Shown here: positions 8,330-17,987 of the stretch, piece after piece | Position numbering within the stretch: position 1 is the stretch's first letter | Layout: each line of letters starts with the position of its first letter | DNA from: JBEKIK01 sp963838495 | GTDB lineage: Bacteria; Planctomycetota; Planctomycetia; Pirellulales; Thermoguttaceae | Reading direction: 5' to 3' | Length of the DNA stretch: 64,000 nt | Assembly: GCA_963838495.1 (NCBI GenBank) | Contig: CAWIRC010000001.1 | Coordinates: forward strand, 3,038,001 to 3,102,000 | The notes under the pieces: model-generated | What the model was told of the DNA's origin: nothing | Databases searched by the model: none | Seen by the model: the letters and a program-made list of their open reading frames with translations, nothing else | Program-made: the position numbers and the translations under genes

Positions 8330-10460
8330 ATGTTCACGCCTTCTGAAATTCTTGGACCATCGGGCCGCATAGCCGCGCGGCTGAAAAATTACGAGGCGCG
8401 GCAAGTACAGCTTGAGATGGCCGAAGCGGTGGATCGAGCGATTCGCCAGCGGCAGCATTTGGTGGTCGAGGCGGGAACGGGCGTGGGCAAGAGCTTTGCT
8501 TACCTGGTGCCGGCTATTCTGGCTGCGGCGGGGGAACAGCGGAAAGAAGCGGTTAATTGCAAAGATGAATCTGCAACCCAGGCGCTGGAGCCTAACGACC
8601 CTCACCCTAACCCTCTCCCAAAGGGAGAGTGGACGAGAAGCAGAAATCTCCCAAAGGGAGAGGGGACCGAGAAAAAAACTCTTTCGGCAGGAGAGGGGAC
8701 GGAGTCTGACGAACCGCGTTCGCTGCGGGTGGTGGTGTCTACGCATACCATCAGTCTGCAAGAGCAGTTGATGGAAAAGGATTTGCCGTTTCTTAATAGT
8801 GTTATTCCGTTGGAATTTTCGGCCGTGCTGGTCAAGGGGCGGAGCAATTACATCAGCCTGAGGCGGTTGAAAAACGCAGTGGAGCGGATGTCAAGTCTGT
8901 TCGACGATGAAGAAGAGATGGAGCAGCTCCGCACGCTGCAAAAATGGTCCAAAAAAACTGCCGACGGGTCGCTGGCCGATCTGGATTTTCGGCCCATGGC
9001 CTCCGTGTGGGATGAAGTGGCGAGCGATCACGGCAATTGCATGGGCCGCCAGTGTCCGACTTACGCCCAGTGTTTTTATTATCAGGCACGGCGGCGGATG
9101 CAGCACGCGCAGATCTTGGTTGCGAATCACGCCTTGTTTTTTTCCGACCTGGCCTTGCGTATGCAGAACGCCAGCATCTTGCCGGATTACGACGTGGTTA
9201 TTTTCGACGAAGCCCACAACATGGAAGCTGTGGCCGGCGATCACCTGGGCCTGAGCGTTACCAACGGCCAGGTCGATTACATCCTGCGAAAGCTGTACAA
9301 CGATCGGACCAACAAGGGGCTGCTGGTGCACCGGAATTTTGGCGATGCCCAGCAGGCGGTGATGGAATGCCGGCATCGGGCCGATCGGTTCTTTCAATCC
9401 ATAGACGATTGGTTCGCCGAACATGCCGGCGGCAACGGCCGGGTGCGGGAGGCGAAGATCGTCGAGAATCGGCTGAGCGAAGGGCTGGAAAAACTGGCCG
9501 GCATGTTATATCGCTGCGGCAAGGAATTGAAAAAGCCCGAGGAAAAGCAGGATTATTCGTCGGCGGCGACGCGGTTGGGCGGACTGGCCGCCGAGATCGA
9601 GGACTGGCGCACGCAGAGTTTGCCCGATGCGGTGTATTGGGTGGAAAGCTCAAAAGGCAAGTACCGGAAGCGCATTACGTTGGCGGGTGCGCCGATCGAC
9701 GTCGGGCCGCTTTTGCGGGAGCATCTTTTCCAGAAAGTACCCACGGTGATAATGACCAGTGCCACATTATCGGCCGGGGGAAGATTCGACTTTTTCCAAT
9801 CGCGGATCGGGCTGACGCAATGCAAGACGCTGTGCCTGGGCAGTCCGTTTGATTATCGCAGGCAGGCGGAATTGATTTTGCCTTCTAATATGCCCGATCC
9901 GACTGACGATGGCCCTGAATACGAGCGGCAAGTCTGCGAGATGATTCGCCGATACGTTGCCCGAAGCCGTGGCCGGGCGTTCGTGCTTTTTACCAGTTAC
10001 GAGATGATGAAGCGCACCGCCACCGCGCTAACGCCGTGGCTTATCGAACAGGATTTTGCCTTGTATTCGCAGGCAGAGGGTCTGCCGCGGAGCCAGATGC
10101 TGGCGCTGTTCAAGAAGAATCCCGCGCGGGGTGCTTTTCGGCGTGGACAGTTTTTGGCAGGGCGTGGACGTGCCGGGCGAGGCCTTGGTGAACGTGATCA
10201 TCACGCGGCTGCCGTTCAGCGTGCCGGACAAGCCGCTTTTGGAAGCCCGCTTGGAGGCCATCCGCGAGGCGGGCGGCAGTCCGTTCCGCGATTATCAACT
10301 GCCGGAGGCGATTTTGAAGCTCAAGCAGGGTTTTGGCCGCCTCATACGCAGCAAGCGCGACACCGGGATGGTCGTGATTCTCGATCCGCGGATTCGCACA
10401 AAGTCCTACGGCAAGTTGTTTTTGTCGTCGCTGCCCGATTGCCGGCAGGTGGTGGAATAG
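8330..10460 (+). CDS. dinG: DinG/XPD-type ATP-dependent DNA helicase with inserted repeat, frameshifted
   Basis: An SF2 helicase of the DinG/YoaA group. Walker A is EAGTGVGKS (near residue 50), the DEAH box is VIFDEAHNME, and the Cys set CMGRQCPTYAQC matches the Fe-S domain of XPD-like helicases. The C-terminal part has SFWQGVDVPG and the GFGRLIRSKRDTG motif VI. Such helicases unwind damaged or structured DNA 5' to 3'. The frame breaks at GGGG (10128-10131); removing one G joins KKNPAR to VLFGVDSFWQGVD. About 35 residues beginning PHPNPLPKGEW are inserted between Walker A and motif Ia and are encoded by palindromic repeats at 8599-8702. The ATG at 8330 is preferred over an upstream TTG. The symbol marks family only. 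Confidence 0.85.
8599..8702. repeat. Palindromic repeat A inside dinG (three degenerate copies)
   Basis: The core is ccctcaccctaaccctctcc plus caaagggagag, followed by two partial copies (tctcccaaagggagagggga; ctttcggcaggagagggga). The array keeps the helicase frame open and encodes PHPNPLPKGEW and related peptides. Other members of the family lie at 28502-28536, 54759-54811, 61692-61727 and 62287-62360. Confidence 0.9.
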
Positions 10461-10742
10461 GGCACAGGATGGGAAAAAATTGTATTCGATCTGTACCAAC
10501 CGTGCTTATAATGCGTGTTGCAGTTCATGCCTTGGATTTTATAGAGAGCCGATTAAAAGTGCGCGGCGTGGAAGGCAGAGCGCTGGGGATATATGCGTAT
10601 TGACAAAGCGATCTTAGGCTGCCATAATGCCACACTATGGAGCGGGAGTCAAAACGTATCATCATATTAAGGATATTAAGGATAATCGTCTACCGGGCAA
10701 GCCGCGGCATTGCTCCAATCTAAATTGGAAGAAGATGTGAAA

Positions 10743-11267
10743 ATGATATTCAGGTGTCCTAAATGCGATCAACAATTATCGGTTGATTCGTCCGCTGCGG
10801 GCAAAAATGTAAAATGTCCTAAGTGCCAGCACATATTTAATGCCCCTATTTCAGCGGATTTTTCCCAGCCTTCATAAAGCGAGTCGATCTATTGTCCCAA
10901 GTGCGGGCATCAAAACAATTCCAATAATTTCAAATGCACAAATTGCGGTTTTATTCTTCACGGGCCACCAGCGCCGCAATTCATAGTCACGGATAACAGC
11001 CTTGGCGGATTGATCCCGTACAAAAATCAGCTGGCGTTATGGGCCTATTATCTCGGGGTATTTTCTCTGATTCCCTGTGCCGGCATACCGTTGGGCATTG
11101 CGGCTTTAATACTCGGTATAAAAGGGCTCAAGTATTCAGATCTCCATCCTGAGGCCAAGGGGCGGGCTCATGCGTGGACAGGCGTCATTCTCGGGGGGTT
11201 ATGCGCCGCCGGCTATACACTGCTAATTCTCCTGCCATTTATAATCGCGTTAGCGGCAAAAAGATGA
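10743..11267 (+). CDS. Zinc-ribbon plus DUF4190-type membrane protein, interrupted by in-frame TAA
   Basis: The first part (10743-10877) encodes 44 residues with two Cys pairs, CPKC and CPKC, as in MJ0042-type ribbons. An in-frame TAA at 10875 follows. The same frame then continues with YCPKCGHQ and CTNCGF, a second ribbon, and with two TM helices of DUF4190 type (LGVFSLIPCAGIPLGIAAL and a second near the C-terminus), to 11267. No ATG, GTG or TTG precedes the second ribbon, so the two parts look like one gene broken by a stop. Function is unknown; planctomycetes have many such proteins. Either a base error or real decay could explain the stop. Confidence 0.6.
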
Positions 11268-11279
11268 AAGGAATGATCT

Positions 11280-11630
11280 ATGTATTGCAGAAAATGTGGA
11301 AAAGAAAACGATGATAATGCCTACAAATGTGTAAATTGCGGCCAGACACTGCAGCAAATAAATGGCCCGCCTCCTGTAACCCAATACATACCGAACTACC
11401 TTGTACAAGCCATACTGGTGACAATTTTTTGTTGTCTTTTTACAGGCATACCTGCCATTGTATACGCCGCGCAAGTCAACGGTTACGTTCAATCGGGCAA
11501 TATTCCGAGCGCGATCGGCGCTTCAAAAAATGCCAAAATGTAGTGTTGGATTTCGTTTGGTCTTGGACTAGCTTGGATAGCGTTGTATGCCTCCTTCATT
11601 TTTCTCGGGGCGATTAGTTCGATGCATTGA
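11280..11630 (+). CDS. Zinc-ribbon plus CD225/dispanin-like membrane protein with in-frame TAG
   Basis: The N-terminus has the ribbon CRKCGKE-CVNCGQ. It is followed by the CD225-like pattern VTIFCCLFTGIPAIVYAAQV. The frame meets TAG at 11541, exactly where the family normally has Trp in a WCW-like motif, and then continues open (CWISFGLGLAWIALY, a second TM helix) to a TGA at 11628. Reading the TAG as a changed TGG restores a normal 116-residue protein. Alternatively the gene ends at 11543 with 87 residues. Bacterial CD225 proteins are small two-helix membrane proteins with no settled function. DUF2752 follows immediately, a pairing I recall as common. Confidence 0.65.
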
Positions 11631-11631
11631 G

Positions 11632-12015
11632 TTGGTTAGACATAGGGTCCTAAAGCATATAGCTCTATTCTCCGTTCTAATCGCCATTTTATGCTGCGCA
11701 TGGATTTTATATATAGTAAATCCCTCTGAAACGCGTTTTTTTCCGCCGTGCCCTTTGCATGCGTGCACAGGTTGGTTTTGCCCTGGGTGCGGCACGCTGC
11801 GTGCATTACATTATTTGTTGCACGGGGAAATTCGCGCGTCGTTCAGGTTCAATCCATTGACGATAATCTCGCTGCCGTTCTTGTGTCTGCTGTCGATCTT
11901 TCCGCGCTACTCCAAACCACCTTGGGTTGCCTGGAGCGCATTTGTAATCTTATTGGCATATGGGATTCTGAGAAATATTACGTTTTGGCCTTTTTATCTA
12001 CTAGCGCCTGGATAA
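11632..12015 (+). CDS. DUF2752 family membrane protein
   Basis: The DUF2752 hallmark is clear: CPLHACTGWFCPGCG followed by TLRALHYLLHGEIRASFRFN, with TM helices before and after. The TTG at 11632 lies directly after the full-length end of the CD225 gene and gives a normal-sized protein of about 127 residues; an ATG at 11587 would overlap that gene. Function is unknown. Its position behind a CD225-like gene suggests a small membrane module. The frame is intact. Confidence 0.75.
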   Translation: MVRHRVLKHIALFSVLIAILCCAWILYIVNPSETRFFPPCPLHACTGWFCPGCGTLRALHYLLHGEIRASFRFNPLTIISLPFLCLLSIFPRYSKPPWVAWSAFVILLAYGILRNITFWPFYLLAPG

Positions 12016-12108
12016 TGCAAAGGAAGCGGCTTATTTTTCGAGCTCCAAAGAATCGGCTGTTGCAGACGGTATGCACTGGAAGTCACAGTTAACAATTAAA
12101 CTGCCAAT

Positions 12109-13006
12109 TTAAAGTAGTTTGGAAGGTTCAAAGATTATCTTGCCCGCTTTGGATATAAACGCGCGGCCATATTTCATCAGAATAAGAGACGCGACGAGCA
12201 GAAGGACAATCATATAAGAGATTCTAAAGGGCAAATCGAAGAGTTTGCCTTCTGCCCGCGCCCATGATATTGATGAGATTCGCGTTGCTGGAACCATGCA
12301 TCAGGAGCATCAGCAACAGGCTGCCGCCGGAGCTATTGAATATCCATGTCATAAGGGTGGCAAAGAGCATTGTAGTTACGGTGAAAATCGCAAGCGACAG
12401 GAGAATGGTGATGGCACTTTCTCCATATCCGCGTTCTACGGCTGCCTCCAGCGGATAGTGCCAGAAGGACCAAAGCGCCCCCAGGACGAGACTGGCCGAA
12501 AGGGCGCTGCCAAGAGACTGAAGCCGGGGCAGCGCGAACGCTCGCCAGCCCGATTCTTCCAGGATGATCACGATCGAGATTATGGGCGTGGTGATCAGCC
12601 AAGATATGGCGGCCTTTCCCAAAGGCGGCATTTTTAGAGTTTCTCCAGTCCATAGAGTACATAAGCCGAGCGCCGACCATTGAATGATAATTGGCAATAT
12701 CAAAGCCCAGACGTACCAGATGCCGCCGACGCGCCATTTCAGTACAGGTTTGAACAAGGACTTTAATCCGGACGGGCCATAAAAAAGAAGCGAAACACCG
12801 CCGGCCGACAGAAATGGTCCAAATGCATAGAAAAACGAGACGCGCTCAAAGGTTTTCAGCACTTCATCGTGGTTATCACCATGCGCGTTTGCCGGAACAT
12901 GCCATAAAAACATGATCGGCCAAGAGATGGCAAAGGCGACGAGGAAAAAGGCGATTAAATCTCGCCTGATGCCGGATTTGTTCGCGGAAGTGAGTTCTAT
13001 GTTCAT
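12109..13006 (-). CDS. CPBP family intramembrane metalloprotease, frameshifted near the C-terminus
   Basis: A multi-pass membrane protein with the CPBP (CAAX protease/bacteriocin-processing) motifs: ILEESGWRAFALPRLQ, containing the EExxxR motif, then LGALWSFWHYPLE (the downstream His box) and a final MHGSSNANLIN. These residues form the metal-dependent active site in the family. The substrate is unknown. After NLINIMG the frame shifts near 12258-12268. A continuation in another frame supplies RAEGKLFDLPFRIS plus a last TM helix down to 12109, matching what the family normally has. One inserted base explains it. Without correction the protein is 260 residues ending at 12224. Confidence 0.8.
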
Positions 13007-13442
13007 AGATTATGACCTGAACCTTCAAACATTTTAAATCGCCAAACCCTGAGAACTAGATTAGATTATGTTAAATCGTTAAGGGGTAATCCATGGGGAC
13101 GCTGTTTGGTGAAGTGATAAACGCCACCGCTATGGGGGTGTTGACCAGTGTATTTTGGCAAACTAGAGTAAAGATTTTAAGTGACATTGGTTATACATGG
13201 TGCGGACACGGTGTAATTGCTGCGCGACCGGCGGTCGCGGCTTTATGATTGATGGTGCTAATGATGGCCAGGTCTATACCGCTCGCCTACGACTCGCGGC
13301 TATTGGAAGCGAGAAAAGTAATGTCTTTATCAAACATTGAGAGAAACCTGTTTTCCGGCGGTCGTTGACCGCCGGCTAATGACAATACTTTTCCAGGAAT
13401 CAATAAACGGAACACTGATCACTGTAAACTAGAAACTGACCG
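13007..13442. other. Intergenic region with palindromes and a possible 51-residue ORF
   Basis: No recognised gene. A short frame at 13093-13248 (+) starts with ATG 7 bp after aaggggt and encodes 51 unrecognised residues (MGTLFGEVINATAMGV first). It may be spurious. Palindromes lie at 13222-13246 (gcgcgaccggcggtcgcggc) and 13355-13380 (ccggcggtcgttgaccgccg then gctaa). A tract of aactg-like units (cactgatcactgtaaactag) runs directly into the hisF start. Confidence 0.5.
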
Positions 13443-14240
13443 ATGTTTGCCAAACGCGTAATTCCCTGCCTGGACGTGGATCGCGGGCGGGTTGTAAAGG
13501 GTACGAATTTCGTGAATCTCCGCGATGCGGGCGATCCGGTGGAAGTGGCTGCGCGGTACGAGGAGGAAGGGGCCGACGAGCTGGTTTTTTTGGACATAAC
13601 GGCCAGCCACGAGGGCCGGGACATCATGCTGGACGTGGTGCGGAGGACGGCGGAGGTGATTTTCATGCCCCTTACCGTGGGGGGCGGGATACGCACGATC
13701 GAGGACATCCGGGCGTTGCTTGTGGCCGGGGCGGACAAGGTTTCCATCAATTCTGCGGCCTGCCGCAATCCCCAGTTCGTCTCTCAGGCCGCCCGGCGGT
13801 TCGGCAGCCAGTGCATAGTAGTGAATATAGACCCAAAACGTGTTATAAAGGATAATAAGGAGTTTTGGGAAGTGCATATAAACGGCGGCCGGGTGCCGAC
13901 CGGCTTGGAAGCGGTGGCCTGGGCGCGGGAAGTTGAGCGATTGGGCGCGGGCGAGATCGTATTGACCTCGATGGACGCCGACGGCACCAAGGACGGTTAT
14001 GACCTGGAGATCACCAAGGCCGTGACCGACGCGGTCACCATTCCTGTGGTGGCCAGCGGCGGGGCCGGACGTCCGGAACATCTGGCCGACGCCATCCTGC
14101 TGGGCGGCGCGGACGCCGCCCTGGCGGCCAGCATTTTCCATTACGGAGAATATACGATCGAGGAGACGAAACGAGTGATGGCCCGGCGCGGGATACACGT
14201 GAGGATGAAGTCCGAAGTCGGAATGCAGAAGGCAGAATGA
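13443..14240 (+). CDS. hisF: Imidazole glycerol phosphate synthase, cyclase subunit
   Basis: A 265-residue (beta/alpha)8 barrel. The N-terminus RVIPCLDVDRGRVVKG carries the first catalytic Asp. Phosphate-binding motifs VGGGIRT and ASGGAG are present, along with TSMDADGTKDGYD containing the family's acidic residues. HisF uses ammonia from HisH to turn PRFAR into IGP and AICAR in histidine biosynthesis. No hisH or other his gene is nearby, so the gene stands alone here. The frame is intact. It begins within 5 bp of an aactg-type repeat tract, so any promoter overlaps repetitive DNA. Confidence 0.96.
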   Translation: MFAKRVIPCLDVDRGRVVKGTNFVNLRDAGDPVEVAARYEEEGADELVFLDITASHEGRDIMLDVVRRTAEVIFMPLTVGGGIRTIEDIRALLVAGADKVSINSAACRNPQFVSQAARRFGSQCIVVNIDPKRVIKDNKEFWEVHINGGRVPTGLEAVAWAREVERLGAGEIVLTSMDADGTKDGYDLEITKAVTDAVTIPVVASGGAGRPEHLADAILLGGADAALAASIFHYGEYTIEETKRVMARRGIHVRMKSEVGMQKAE

Positions 14241-14267
14241 AAATAAGCGACGAAAAATATTGCAATG

Positions 14268-14297
14268 GCCCCCGATGTATTCACCGGGGGCTAAATA
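14268..14297. repeat. Palindromic repeat B (ggcccccg...cgggggctaaata)
   Basis: Inverted repeat of ggcccccg around gtattca, ending in ggggctaaata. Close copies are at 53818-53847 and 62551-62580; looser members end in ggctaaa elsewhere. It lies between hisF and pilT and has no T-run, but could terminate hisF transcription in part. Confidence 0.8.
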
Positions 14298-14321
14298 TCA
14301 CGATTTGATAAACGTGCAATC

Positions 14322-15476
14322 ATGACAGCTATAAACGAAGCGGATGCAAAAAAATTTCTCGGCACGCACCAGGACTTTGAGGTGGACAAGTTGTTCCGCG
14401 CGCTGGTGAAGCTGGAGGGCAGCGACCTGCATTTGAAGGTCGGCCTGCCGCCTTACGTGCGGGTGAACGGCTCGCTGAGGCCGCTTAATCGCGATCCGAT
14501 CGACGACGAGGAGATGGTGCGGTTGGTCTTGCCGATGCTGAAACTTCAGGAGCGGCGGAAGCGGATTTTTGAGGAAGACGGCGGCGTGGACTTCGCCTAT
14601 ACCTTGAAAGTCGACGACAAAATGTGGCGGTTCCGCGTCAACGTGCTGCAGCAATTGGGGCACGTGGGACTGGTGGCGCGGCGGGTGAACAACGACATTC
14701 CCGACTTCGAGATCCTGCACCTGCCGCCGCAGCTGGAGGAACTTTGCAAGTTCAGCCAGGGGATGATCCTTTTGGCCGGCATCACCGGCTCGGGCAAGAG
14801 CACGACCATCGCCTCGATGCTCGACTGGATCAACCGCCACTACCGCAGGCACATCCTCACGCTCGAGGACCCCATCGAATTCACATTTACCGACGATAAG
14901 TGCCTGATCAACCAGCGCGAGATCGGCATGGACGTGAAGGACTTCATGGTCGGCATGAAGCACGCGGTGCGCGAGGACCCGGACGTGATGCTGGTGGGCG
15001 AGATGCGCGACCGGGAGACGTTTGAGACGGCCATCCAGGCGGCGGAGACCGGGCACTTGGTGTTCGGCACGATCCACGCCTCGACGGCGGCCAGCACCAT
15101 CGGCCGCATTCTGGACCTGTTCCCGCAAACCATGCATTCGGCCATCCGCAGCGCGCTGGTTTTCAACATGCGGGGGATCATCGCCCAGAAGCTGCTGCCT
15201 TCGATCAAGCCGGGCGTGGGCCGGGTGCCCACCTGCGAGATTATGACCTTCACGCCCACGGTAAGAAAGCTGATTTTGGAGGGCGAAGACGACAAGCTGC
15301 CCGACGCCATTCGCATCGGCAAGGACGACGGGATGCAGGATTTCGCCAGGAGTTTGAAAGAACTGGTGGACGTGGACCTGATCGACCGGGCGACGGCCTT
15401 CGAGGCCGCTCCCAACGCCGAGGCCCTGAAAATGGCCCTGAAAGGCATTGAATTTCACGAATCCGGGATGCTGTGA
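14322..15476 (+). CDS. pilT: Type IV pilus retraction ATPase, PilT-like
   Basis: A 384-residue secretion ATPase with all motifs intact: N-terminal GSDLHLKVGLPPYVRVNG, Walker A GITGSGKST, Asp-box region ILTLEDPIEF, Walker B VMLVGEMRDRET, His box GTIHAST, and AIRSALVFNMRGIIAQKLLP, corresponding to the PilT AIR motif. PilT hexamers depolymerise pili for twitching. It is longer at the N-terminus than E. coli-type PilT by a short leader. Its stop overlaps the ATG of the next gene (TGATG at 15474-15478), so translation is probably coupled to the degenerate PilB-like partner. No pilins or pilus assembly proteins are in the window. Confidence 0.92.
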   Translation: MTAINEADAKKFLGTHQDFEVDKLFRALVKLEGSDLHLKVGLPPYVRVNGSLRPLNRDPIDDEEMVRLVLPMLKLQERRKRIFEEDGGVDFAYTLKVDDKMWRFRVNVLQQLGHVGLVARRVNNDIPDFEILHLPPQLEELCKFSQGMILLAGITGSGKSTTIASMLDWINRHYRRHILTLEDPIEFTFTDDKCLINQREIGMDVKDFMVGMKHAVREDPDVMLVGEMRDRETFETAIQAAETGHLVFGTIHASTAASTIGRILDLFPQTMHSAIRSALVFNMRGIIAQKLLPSIKPGVGRVPTCEIMTFTPTVRKLILEGEDDKLPDAIRIGKDDGMQDFARSLKELVDVDLIDRATAFEAAPNAEALKMALKGIEFHESGML

Positions 15477-17240
15477 TGCGCCGTTTCTTAATAATATCAG
15501 CGGTTATTGTCTTGATGGTTGTGTTCTCGGCCGGCGGACTGCTGGCGGCATCCGGGGAATGGCCGGCGGTGCCCATCACACCCAAGGCCTGGCGGGGTCC
15601 GGGATTCTATTTGAATGTGTACAAGATTCTCGCCTGTTGGATATTATTCATGTTTTGGGTGAGGACCACCGACTGGGTCAACGTGGACTGCCAGGAAGTG
15701 AAGGCGATGGATTACATGCGCTGGAATCGGCTAATTTTCGGCGCATTCTTCGGGGCTTTTGTGCTGTCCTGGCTGATCCCTTATTTTTGGGTCGGGTTTA
15801 TCTTGTTGTTGATCGCGTACGTGGCGCCCTTGGCTACATTCATCGTCATCCGCAATTCGAAGGTCACCAACGACGAGCGGGTGCTCACGCCGGAGCATAT
15901 CCGTTACTTGTCGGCGTATTATTTGAACAAGCTGGGCATGGACATATCCTATGAGAAGGTCGATCCGCACGAGTCCGGGCCGCCGGTGAAGGTGTTTGCC
16001 CAGGGCGGGGCGGACGAGCGGATAAACAGCGCCAGGTTGCTGGCCGCCCGGCAGGCGCCGGGGCTGCGCACTGCCCGGGAGATTCTTGCCGACGCCTTGG
16101 GTTTTCGCGCTACGGCGATAATGATGGATTTTACCGCTCAATCGGTGGCGATGAACATCATGGTAGACGGGGTGTGGCTCCCGCGCGAGGGCATGGACCG
16201 CGAAGAGGCCGATCCCGCCCTGGAGGCCTTGAAGCTATTAAGCGGGCTGAATCCGCAGGATCGCAAGAGCAGGCAGGAGGGCTTGTTTGCGGCCGAATTC
16301 AAATCGTCGCAGCGATTTTCGGCCACGCTGGCCACGCAAGGCACGGCCGCGGGCGAGCGCGCGGTGGTGCAATTCGCCGAGAAGAGAATACGCTTTAAAA
16401 ACCTGGATGAACTGGGCATGCGCCCCAAAATGCAGGAACAGCTCAGGGAGCTGTTGGCGCTGCCGAAGGGATTTTTGCTCTTCAGCGCCATGCCGGCCAA
16501 CGGGTTGCGGAGTTCGACGGGCGTGATGCTGCACGGCACGACGTTTTACCCGCGAGTTTGCCGCCTTGGAAGAAGAAACCAACCGTTTCGAGCCCGTGGA
16601 AAACGTGGCGGTAACCACGTACAGCGCCGCAGCGGGCCAAAATCCGGCCGACGTGCTGCAGAAGCTCTTCCGCATGGAGCCGAACGTGGTGGTGGTGCGC
16701 GATCTGGTCAATGCGCGGGTGGTGAGCATGATGTGCAAGGAAATAGTCGAGGACCGGCTGATGATAACCACGATTCGGGCCAAGGACTGCGCGGATGCGA
16801 TGCTTCGAGTGCTGGCCATGGACGTGCCGCCTTTGGAATTTGCCAAGGCCGTTTCCGGGGTGCTTTCGCAGCGCCTGGTGCGCAAGCTGTGCGAGGCGTG
16901 CAAGGAGGCCTACCAGCCTGCCCCGCAAATACTGCAGCAATTGGGCATACCTGAAGGTCGGATACCGGCTTTTTATCGGCCCCGCCCGGCCGATCCCGGC
17001 CGGCCCAAGGAAATCTGCGATAAATGCAACGGCGTGGGATATTACGGGCGCACCGCGATATTCGAGTTATTGACTGTGGGCGACAATACCCGCCGGGTTT
17101 TGGCGACCAATCCGAAAATAGATTTATTGCGACAGGCCGCCCGCAAAGACGGCATGGTGAGCTTGCAGGAGGAAGGCGTCCTGCTTGTGGCCCGGGGCGT
17201 GACTTCCCTGCCGGAATTGATGAGGGTGTTGAAACAGTAA
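15476..17240 (+). CDS. PilB/GspE-like protein with N-terminal TM helices and lost ATPase motifs, frameshifted
   Basis: About 590 residues. Two or three TM helices lie within the first 115 residues, unusual for this soluble family. The rest aligns with GspE/PilB: the long linker, ELLALPKGFLLFS, the LSQRLVRKLC segment and a Cys pair set (LCEACKE, ICDKCNGVGYYGR). Catalytic motifs are changed: the Walker A region reads SAMPANGLRSST with no GKS/T, the Walker B region reads VVVVRDLVN instead of VGEIRD, and the His box reads RAKDC instead of HTNDA. It therefore probably cannot hydrolyse ATP. A frame break at TTTT (16544-16547) is repaired by removing one T. Coupled to pilT by a TGATG overlap. A structural or regulatory partner is inferred. 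Confidence 0.75.
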
Positions 17241-17336
17241 AGAAACAGTGAGCAGCGGACAGCGGGCAGGAGATAGGGGACAGGAACTGTGCACTGGAAA
17301 CTGTGAACCGTAAACGCAAGATTTTTGGTAGCAAAC

Positions 17337-17981
17337 ATGATTGTCACCTTATTGATGATCGCAATTTTGTTCGCCTGCGCGGCGATGTTGTACAACGAAG
17401 GGATGTGGAGCAATGCCATCCGGTTGATCAACGTGGTCACTGCGGCGCTGTTGGCGACGAATTTTTTCGAGCCCGCGGCCGATTGGCTGGAGCAGCAGGC
17501 CCCTTCGTACAGTTATTTTTGCGATTTTATTGCGCTGTGGGGCTTGTTCATTATTTTTTCCTTGATATTCCGCCTCATAACCGACAAGCTGTCGCAGGTG
17601 AAAGTCAAGTTTCTGAAGATAGCCGATCAGATCGGCAGCGCGGTTTTGGCCTTGTGGATCGGGTGGTGGATGGTCATGTTTACGTTGACGACCCTGGACG
17701 TGGCTCCGCTGGCCAGGAATGCGCTGGGCGGTAGTCTTTCGTCCAGCACCGAAGACCGGATGGTTCTGGGTTTTGCCCCGGATCGGCAGTTGCTGGGATT
17801 CATGCAAAAGATGTCGCTGGAGACATATTCCCATTCGGCTACCGAAGCGGAATGGAAGGCAAAAAAGACGATTTTCGATCCCCGCGGCGAATTCCTCCCC
17901 AAATACGCCTCGCGCAGGGCCGCCCTGGAAAGCAACGTCAAAGAGAAAGGCACGCTCAAAGCCAGTTCCACGGGAACGTGA
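17337..17981 (+). CDS. CvpA-like membrane protein
   Basis: About 214 residues with four likely TM helices in the first 140 residues. It has the CvpA layout: a first helix (MIVTLLMIAILFACAAMLY), then WSNAIRLINVVTAALLATNFFEP, further helices, and a hydrophilic C-terminus. CvpA-family proteins are inner-membrane proteins linked to colicin V production, biofilm and envelope stress in other bacteria; the role here is unknown. The ATG at 17337 is preferred over a TTG at 17325. It follows a repeat tract (aactgtgcactggaaactgt) that separates it from the PilB-like gene. The next gene follows by 6 bp. Confidence 0.65.
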   Translation: MIVTLLMIAILFACAAMLYNEGMWSNAIRLINVVTAALLATNFFEPAADWLEQQAPSYSYFCDFIALWGLFIIFSLIFRLITDKLSQVKVKFLKIADQIGSAVLALWIGWWMVMFTLTTLDVAPLARNALGGSLSSSTEDRMVLGFAPDRQLLGFMQKMSLETYSHSATEAEWKAKKTIFDPRGEFLPKYASRRAALESNVKEKGTLKASSTGT

Positions 17982-17987
17982 TTGCCA

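Noticed and set aside
10875..11543. Stop-codon reassignment
   Set aside because: All three stop types interrupt genes in this window, while the same codons end dozens of normal genes here.
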